Below, in pieces: positions 22,301-31,300 of a DNA stretch of 64,000 nt (positions are counted from its first letter, which is position 1; the number at the start of each line of letters is the position of its first letter). The stretch is from Rhynchopus sp. YZ270_cl-10. Lineage: Eukaryota; Euglenozoa; Diplonemea; Diplonemida; Diplonemidae. The stretch covers positions 496,001 to 560,000 of the forward strand of contig OZ037881.1 of the NCBI GenBank assembly GCA_964035575.1, given 5' to 3'. Below the pieces are notes generated by a model, which was not told the origin of the DNA, did not search any database, and was given only the letters and a program-made list of their open reading frames with translations. The position numbers and the translations under genes were made by a program.

Positions 22301-25300
22301 CAGTGTCTCCTCCTCAGCCTCCTTCGTCTTCGCCTCCAGCTCCACACGTGTGCTGTCAAGTGTGCTCTGCAACTGCTGCAGCTGCTCATCCCTCTCGTTC
22401 AGGTCCTTCGCCACAGACTCGCGTTCCTCCGACAGAACACCCGTTGCATTTTCCAAGTCCTTCTCGCACTCGGCAACTCGCTGAGCAGACTGCAACAACT
22501 CATCTGTGCGGGTGGCGAGTGCCTCCTCAGACGACGCAAGGTCACCCTGCAGTTTGTCAGCAAGTGTCTTTGCCTCCTCAGCTTCCTTCGACAAAGTCTC
22601 CTGCACAACTGCAAGCTCTCCTTCAAGCTGTTCAACCTTCGCCACCTCTGCCCCAAGCTCCTCTGTACGTGTGGCAAGTGCCTCCTCAGACGATGTAAGG
22701 TCACCCTGCAGCTTGTCAGCAAGTGTCTTTGCCTCCTCAGCTGTCTCCTGCACAACTGCAAGCTCACCCTGAAGTTGTTCGGCCTTGGCCACTTCTGCCT
22801 GGAATTCCTCTGTGCGTGCTGCAAGGGCGACACGTTCCTGAGCCAACGCTTCGTCAGAAGCATTCAGGTCTTCCTGCAGTTTGTCGATCATTGTCTTTGC
22901 CTCTTCAGCTTCCTTCGACAAAGTTTCCTGCACAACTTCAAGCTCTCCCTCAAGCTGCTCAACCTTCGCCACTTCTGCCGCCAGCTCCTCTGTGCGTGTG
23001 GAAAGTGCATCGCGTTCCTTGGCAAGTGCCTCCTCAGACGACGCAAGGTCATCCTGCAGTTTGTCAGCAAGTGTCTTTGCCTCCTCAGCTTCCTTCGACA
23101 AAGTCTCCTGCACAACTTCAAGCTCTCCCTCAAGCTGTTCAACCTTCGCCACCTCTGCAGCCAACTCCTCTGTGCGTGTCGCAAGTGCATCACGTTCCTT
23201 GGCAAGTGCCTCCTCAGACGACGCAAAGTCCTGCTGGAGCTGCAACACTTGAGCGCCCTTTTCATCCGATGTTGCTGTCAGGTTGTCGTTGACGCTTTGG
23301 AGCTGCGACTTTGCGGCCTCGAGTTGTGTCTCAAGTTCCTTCACGCGAGTCTCGAGCTCCTTCACCTCCCCAGCTTGCGCTGATGTGGTCTGCTGTGACG
23401 CTTCGAGTTCTCCTTTCAGTTGTTCAACCTTCGCCACCTCTGCCGCCAGTTCCTCCGTACGTGTGGCAAGTGCCTCCTCAGACGATGTAAGGTCACCCTG
23501 CAGCTTGGCAGCAAGTATCTTTGCCTCTTCAGCTTCCTTCGACAAAGTCTCCTGCACAACTGCAAGCTCACCCTGAAGCTGTTCAGCCTTGGCCACTTCT
23601 GCCTGGAATTCCTCTGTGCGTGTGGCAAGTGTATCACGTTCTTTGGCAAGTGCCTCCTCGGACGACGCAAGGTCTTCCTTCAGTTTGTCGTTCAGTGTCT
23701 TTGCCTCCTCAGCTTCTTTCGACAAAGTGTCTTGCATCACTGCACTTTCTCCTCCGAGTTGTTCAACCTTCGCCACCTCTGCCTGAAGCTCCTCTGTACG
23801 TGTGGCAAGTGCCTCCTCAGACGACGTAAGGTCACCCTGCAGCTTGTCAGCAAGTGTCTTTGCCTCCTCAGCTGTCTCCTGCACAACTGCAAGCTCACCC
23901 TGAAGTTGTTCGGCCTTGGCCACTTCTGCCTGGAATTCCTCTGTGCGTGCTGCAAGGGCGACACGTTCCTGAGCCAACGCTTCGTCAGAAGCATTCAGGT
24001 CTTCCTGCAGTTTGTCGATCATTGTCTTTGCCTCTTCAGCTTCCTTCGACAAAGTTTCTTGCACAACTGCAAGCTCTCCCTCAAGCTGTTCAACCTTCGC
24101 CACTTCTGCAGCCAACTCCTCTGTGCGTGTCGCAAGTGCATCGCGTTCCTTGGCAAGTGCCTCCTCAGACGACGCAAGGTCCTGCTGGAGCTGCAACACT
24201 TGAGCGCCCTTTTCATCCGATGTTGCTGTCAGGTTGTCGTTGACGCTTTGGAGCTGCGACTTTGCGGACTCGAGTTGTGTCTCAAGTTCCTTCACGCGAG
24301 TCTCGAGCTCCTTCACCTCCCCAGCTTGCGCTGATGTGGTCTGCTGTGACGCTTCGAGCTCTCCTTTCAGTTGTTCCACCTTCGCCACCTCTGCCGCCAG
24401 TTCCTCTGTGCGTGCTACAAGTGCATCACGTTCCTTGGCAAGTGCCTCCTCAGAAGCAGTCAGGTCTTCCTGCAGTTTGTCGATCAGTGTCTTTGCCTCC
24501 TCAGCTTCCTTCGACAAAGTCTCCTGCACAACTGCAAGCTCTCCTTCAAGCTGTTCAACCTTCGCCACCTCTGCAGCCAGCTCCTCTGTGAATGTGGCAA
24601 TTGTGTCGCGTGCCTTGGCAAGTGCCTCCTCAGACGATGTAAGGCCACCCTGCAGCTTGTCAGCAAGTGTCTTTGCCTCCTCAGCTGTCTCCTGCACAAC
24701 TGCAAGCTCACCCTGAAGCTGTTCAGCCTTGGCCACTTCTGCCTGGAATTCCTCTGTGCGTGCTGCAAGTGCATCACGTTCTTTGGCAAGCGCCTCCTCC
24801 GAGACAGTGAGTTCCTGCTGGAGGGTGTCCCTCTGATCCTTCTCTTCCTGCAGCGCCTTCTCCACTGAGGCAAGCTGCTCTGTGTGCAGCACTGCGGCTG
24901 CACATGCCTCTGCTAGTTTGGCCTCCGCTTGCATGAGCTCCGCTTCAAGTACCCCCACACGGCTGCCCTGCGCCACGCTGGCAGTGTGGCCGTGCTCAAG
25001 CTCGCGCTTTGACATCTCAAGCTCGCTGCTGTACCCTGCGGCAGCCTTCTCTGCCTCAGCCAAGTTGTGCTTGAGCGTCGCAACCTCTTGCACCAGAGCC
25101 TCTGCTTCGGACGCCTTCTGTGCGAGGGCTGCGTTTGCCTCCTTCTCCGCCTTCTCCATACCAGCAGCGCGCGTCTCCGCAGTCGCCTTCTCAACCTCCA
25201 AGCGTGTGACATCCTCGCCCATGGTCGTGATGCGCTGCAGCAGACTGTCCTGCGACAGGTTGAACGAGTTCTGCACTACATCCAACGTCCCCTTCAGCTT

Positions 25301-28300
25301 CATGTTGTCCTGGCGCGCCTCCTCCAGCTCACCCCGCACATCCTTCAGCGCCGCCTTCGCAGTGTCCAGCTCCTCCGTCGCGTGCGCGTCCACCTCATGC
25401 GCCTCCTCCAGCTTGCTTGCCGTCAGGGACAGCTCATCCTTCGAGTCCCCCAGCTGCTCTTCAAGCTCCTTCAGCTGCTGTGTAGCATCAGCAAGCTCGT
25501 CCTGCACACCAGAAAGCTCCTGCTGCAAGGCCTCGACACGTGCCGCAGTGGCCTCAACCTCCGCAGCACTCTTCTCAGCATTCGCAACCGCCTGCAAGAG
25601 GTGCTGCTCCTTCTCCGCAACAGTGCTCTGCAGTGTCTGGTTCTGTGCAGCAAGTTGCTGCTGCTGATCAAAGAAGTCCTTCTGTGAAGCCTGCAGGCGG
25701 TCCATCTGCGCTTCCTGTGCACGGTGCGAGTTCTGCACATCCTCCTTCGCCTGCAGCAGATCAGTGCGTGTCGTCTCCAGCTCAGCCTTCAGGTTCTCGT
25801 AAAGCTGTTGCCTCGACTGCAGGTCCAGCCCTGCCTTGTGCAGGTCGATCTCCTTGCTGCGCAGGTCCTCCGTCAGTGCGGACACCTCGCCCTGGAGGGC
25901 AGCAAGCTTCTCCTCCTTGCGTGCAAGGTCACCCTTCAGCATCTCCACCTCTGTCTCCAGCTTGCGCACTGAAGCCTCCGCCTCCTCGTGGCCGCTCTGC
26001 GACTGGTGCAACTCCTCAAGCATCTGTCCACGTGTCAGCTCACCTTCACCACGTGCCTTCTCCAGTGCCTGCGAAATGGCCTCCAGGTCACCTTCCACCT
26101 GCTTCACCTTCAGTGTCTCCTCCTCAGCCTCCTTCGTCTTTGCCTCCAGCTCCACACGTGTGCTGTCGAGTGTGCTCTGCAACTGCTGCAGCTGCTCATC
26201 CCTCTCGTTCAGGTCCTTCGCCACAGACTCGCGTTCCTCCGACAGAACACCTGTTGCATTTTCCAAGTCCTTCTCACACTCGGCAACTCGCTGAGCAGAC
26301 TGCAACAACTCTCCTGTGAGTGCTGCAACAGAGTCGCGTTCCTTGGCGAGCGCCTCCTCAGACGACGTAAGGTCACCCTGCAGCTTGTCAGCAAGTGTCT
26401 TTGCCTCCTCAGCTGTCTCCTGCACAACTGCAAGCTCACCCTGAAGTTGTTCGGCCTTGGCCACTTCTGCCTGGAATTCCTCTGTGCGTGCTGCAAGGGC
26501 GACACGTTCCTGAGCCAACGCTTCGTCAGAAGCATTCAGGTCTTCCTGCAGTTTGTCGATCATTGTCTTTGCCTCCTCAGCTTCTTTCGACAAAGTTTCC
26601 TGCACAACTGCAAGCTCTCCTTCAAGCTGCTCAACCTTCGCCACTTCTGCTGCCAGCTCCTCTGTGCGTGTCGCAAGTGCATCGCGTTCCTTGGCAAGTG
26701 CTTCCTCAGACGACGCAAGATCCTGCTGGAGCTGCAACACTTGAGCGCCCTTTTCATCCGATGTTGCTGTCAGGTTGTCGTTGACACTTTGGAGCTGCGA
26801 CTTTGCGGCCTCGAGCTGTGTCTCAAGTTCCTTCACGCGAGTCTCGAGCTCCTTCTTCACTGCGTCGGCTTCCTCCAGACTCTCGCGCGCAGCTGCAAGC
26901 TCTTCGCCAAGCTGCGACACCTTTGCGACCTCTGCGGCAAGAGCCACACGCACCTCCTCGAGCTGCTTCTCTAAAGACTCCTTGTCGCTGTTGAGCTGGG
27001 CCACCTGCGCCTCATTCTCCTGCACTGCGATGGCGACGTGCTCCTCAAGCTCCTGCAGACGTGCAGCAGACGCGTCCACAGCCTCCTCATGCGTCTTGCT
27101 GTTTGCCTCCTCCTCCGTCAGCGACGCCTGCACCTCCTCCAGCGCCGCCTCCTTCGCACACAGCTCCTTCTTCGCCTCCAGCAGCTCCTCCCGCATCACT
27201 GCGAGACTCCTGTTCGCATCCGCCAGCTCTTTCTCCTTCTCCCGCGACCCCGCCGTCGCCATTTGAAGCTCTCTTTGCAGCGAATCCACGGAACCCTCCA
27301 ACTCATTCACCCGCGTCGTCCTCTGCTGCACGAGACGCATCTTGTTGATGGATTCCGTCTTGGTTGCCTCCAGCTCTGTTGTAACATCCTTCAGGGCTGC
27401 CTGCAGCTCACCTGTCTCCGTTGTCAGCGACTCTAGATCATCATTCGACCTGCACTTAAAGGTCAACAGTTCATGCTGTGATGAATCCAACTCCCTGCGC
27501 GACATTTCCATGGTCTGGTTCAAGGAGAATAGATCCTTTTTGGTTTCCTGCAGTTCCTGGTCTTTGTCCTGCAGACTCGCAGTCACGCCTTCGAGCTCCC
27601 TGGCAATACGCTTTAACTCTGTGGCGAGGGACTCCTTTTCTTTTGTTGTCGACAGCAACGATGCCTCGAGCGAGTCACGCTGCGAGCGAGAGGTGGAGGA
27701 GGACAGCCTCAGGCTGTGCCTTGCCTCGTCTAGCTGAGAGTCTCTGTCTGCCACCTCCCTGCGCAGTGTCGCTGCGACTGCCTTCTCACGGATGAGATCG
27801 GCTCTGGCATCCTCCAATTCGGTGACCTTCTGCGAGAGCTCCTTCTTCATTTCGGAGAGAGCCGCATCCTTCGACGCAAGCGAGCTTTTCAGTTGGATTT
27901 GCGCATTCGCAGTGTCCCCTGCCTTCGCAATCAACTCCTCCTCCAAAGCGGACACTGCAGAGGTCTTGAAGGTCAGCTCCGCTCGAGAAGCTGCCTGGTC
28001 CCTCTGTGCGTTTTGCAGTGCCTCTGTCTTCACCTCAAGCTCGGCGTTGGTTGCACTCAGTTCATTTGTCATTGCACGGATGGAGTGTTCCTTTTCTGCC
28101 AAGGATGTTTCCATGGACAGCACCTCAGCCTCCTTGGCAGCAAGGTCTGCAGTGATCTTTGTGAGATTGGCTTCGCCTTCGGAGAGTTGCTCCTGCAATG
28201 AGTTGATTGCTGTGGTAGATTCTTCTTGCAGCTTAGACGACGCTGCCGCAGCGGAGGAGACGTCATCCGTTGTTGCAGACAGCTGTAACGTCAGCTGCGC

Positions 28301-31300
28301 CACCTCCGCTTCCAACCCCTTCATCCGTTCTCCTGCAGTGTCAAGTCGTGTCGTAGTTGACTTCAACATCGCACCACTCGCTTCGCATTCTGCCAAAGAA
28401 GCCTTCAGCTGCATCGCCACACCCTCCTTCTCCCTCGCAGTCTCCGCAGACGACAGAATCATCGTCTCCGCGATAGCCTTCTGTTCTGCCAAAGCTGCTG
28501 CCATCTTCTCAAGAGATGCTGTCAGCGTGGCTACCTCTCCCTGCTTGGCCGCTAGGTCCGATCTCGTCTCTGCTGCTTCAATTTCCAATGCCCGAGACGC
28601 ACTGCCGCCTGAGGAGACCTGGTCCTGTAGTGTGTGCACTTCTTGCTGTAGGGTGTCCAAAGCGGCTGTCTTCTCTGCAAGGAGTGTGTCGTGTTGTTCG
28701 GTGAGGTGTAGTGCGTCAGCGTCCTTCTGGTCAAGCTCTTGAGAGAGGGTGACCATTTCTTGCTCTTTGGCGTCAAGTGCTTCATCCTTCGAAAGAACGT
28801 CAGATTCCAGTGTCTTAACATTTTCCCTCAATTTCTTCAGATCCTCATTAAACGTGGCAAGCTGTGTCCTGCTCTCTTCAGCCTCCAGTTCTGTGGAGTT
28901 GGTGTTCTTCGTGAGCTCCGCCTTCAGCTCTTCGATCTGGATGGCGAAGGCTTCTTCCGTCTCCCTGGCTTCGCCTTGGTGCTGTTCGAAGACCTGCGAG
29001 ATTTCGTCTATTTGTTGTGTGAGTTCTTCGATTTCTGCCTGTTTTTCTGCCTCTTTTGTGGCTCCGGCGTTTTCAGCAGTTTCGAGCATGCTTTGGAGAA
29101 GCTGGTTGTTGCCCTCCTTCAGCTGCATCTGATCCTGCAGTTCGGAGACGATTTTGGTTAGGTTGAAGGCTTCAGTTTCACGCTCAATGAGTTCTTCACG
29201 GAGGCCTTCTAGCTCGTCTTTGGTGTCTCCGAGCTTGGTTTGGACGGTTTTGAGTTCGTCTTTGAGTTCTGCAACTTCTTTGCGGGATGCGTCACATTCA
29301 CGAGAGAGCACCTCTGTGGAACGTTCGAACATTCCTTTGAAGTCTTGCAGTTCTGCCTTCTGCGCATCTCTGTGGTGGTTCTCTGTCTTGTCGATCGCGC
29401 TGACGAGAGCTGCGTTGAGCTGCGAGAGCACAGCATCACCACCTCCATCCTTCGCCTTCTGCGCAAGCCCTTCGAGATTCTCCACGACAGCAGCAGGAAG
29501 AACCGAAGACTGTTTCAGGCATGCAACCAAATCGTCGTAGCGCGTCAACGCTGACTCCGCCTCCTTCTCAAGCAACGCGATCTGCTCCTCACGCCCCTGC
29601 GTCGCCTGGCCCTGTGTGTTCAATGCAGCCAACATCGTCGCATGAAGCTGCTGCTTCCTCTCCGCCTCACCCTCAGGGCCAGCAGAGCCCTTCGACAGCG
29701 ACACCAACGTTGTCATAATCTCCTGCGGGACCATACCGCTCTGCTGCAATGCCTCAATCAAAGCGTCCTGGTGGTTCTGCTCTTCGCTGCCCTGTTTGCT
29801 TAAGGCATCATTCTGCGCAGTCAGCGTTTGAAGCTGATTCTGAAGAGTCTTGTTTTCAAGCTGAAGATTTGAACTTTCTGCAAGACGTGCCTGAACCATA
29901 GCGAGAGGGCTAAGCTCTGCGACATCACGGTCCTGTTCAGAGATCAGTTCCGCTCCGTGACGTGGTGTCAACGGAAGGGAAATAGAAAGACCACCCCGTC
30001 CAGATCTGGAGGAAGGCGAATCAGTGGTGACGCCATTAAGACATTCCATGACATCCACCAGCTCACGTTGCAGGACCTCCCCGTAGGCAAGACGTTCTTT
30101 GTTGAATGCAAGGAACTCCTGTACAGTGTCCTCACACAAAGAGGCCTCAAAGACACGCCGTGCTACCTCCTCGTCGCGTTCGATGATAAGGGCCTCAAGC
30201 TGCTTGCATCGCAGGGATGCTTTCTTCTGAATGGCATTGAGTTCCTTCAATTCCTGCAAGGCGGAGGAGGAGAGCGACCCGAGGTGTGTCATGTCCATAT
30301 CGTGGTCGTCCTTAAGGGAGGCAAGGACAAAGGCGGTTTCGTCCTTAGCGGCTTGGAGTTCAGAGAAAAGGGTTTCGAGACGTATTTCGTGGTCAGCAGT
30401 GCTTTCTTTTTGTTGTTCGAACTGTTGTTTGTAGGACAGTGCTTTGGCTTGAAGTTCTTGGATTGCAGCGCTGACAGAAGAGGGTGACTCAGCGGAGGCC
30501 GCTCCAAGGGTACCGTTTACGACCAGTTCGGACATTTGGTTTTCGAGGGTAAGCATCGCGTCGGAGGCGCACCGTTCCTTTTCTTCGGCGGTTTCGGCGC
30601 GTTCCATGAGGGTGTGGCTTTTGGCGCGCATTTCGGTGATTTCGTTCCGAAGTGTCTGCACAGTGTCTTCTGCATCCTGCAGCGCTTGCTGCACATCGAA
30701 CGAAGAGGAGGAGGAGGAGGAGGACTGCACTGTGTTCGCGAGGGTCTGCCCCTGCAGCGCCTCGCTGTCCGAGAGCTGCTTCTTTGTGTGCTGCAGTGCG
30801 GCGGCGGTGCTTTCCTCAGCTTTAACCGAGACAAGAAGCTCTGCCTTAGCGAGGTCTCCTAGGGAACGTTCCTTTTGGAGTTGCGTCGTTGCAGCTTCAA
30901 GCGCAGCTTCGGCAACGTCAACACAACTTTGCAATCTCTCCCCATCGGACACCGCTACAGCAAGCTCGGCCTGCAATGCACTCACCTCTGCCTTGTGGTC
31001 CAGCTCACTCTGCAGCATGGCTCCACTAAGCTCTTGGAGACGACTATGTGTTTCAGGTTGGACAGATTCACCATCACCATCCCCTGTAGCGCATGCCTCC
31101 TCCCCCCCTGACCGCAACGTCGCCACCATTGCCTTCAAATTCTCCACCGCCTCACTCTCTGTTACCGGGGTGGTCCGCAGCCGCTCCCCTTCCTCTTCTG
31201 CAACACGGAGAAGCACTTCATTCTCCTTCAGCAGGGCTGTCGAGGAGGCGAGCTCTGCCTCAAGCTCTGTGATGCGGGTCTGCCGTTCCCTTGCCTTCTG

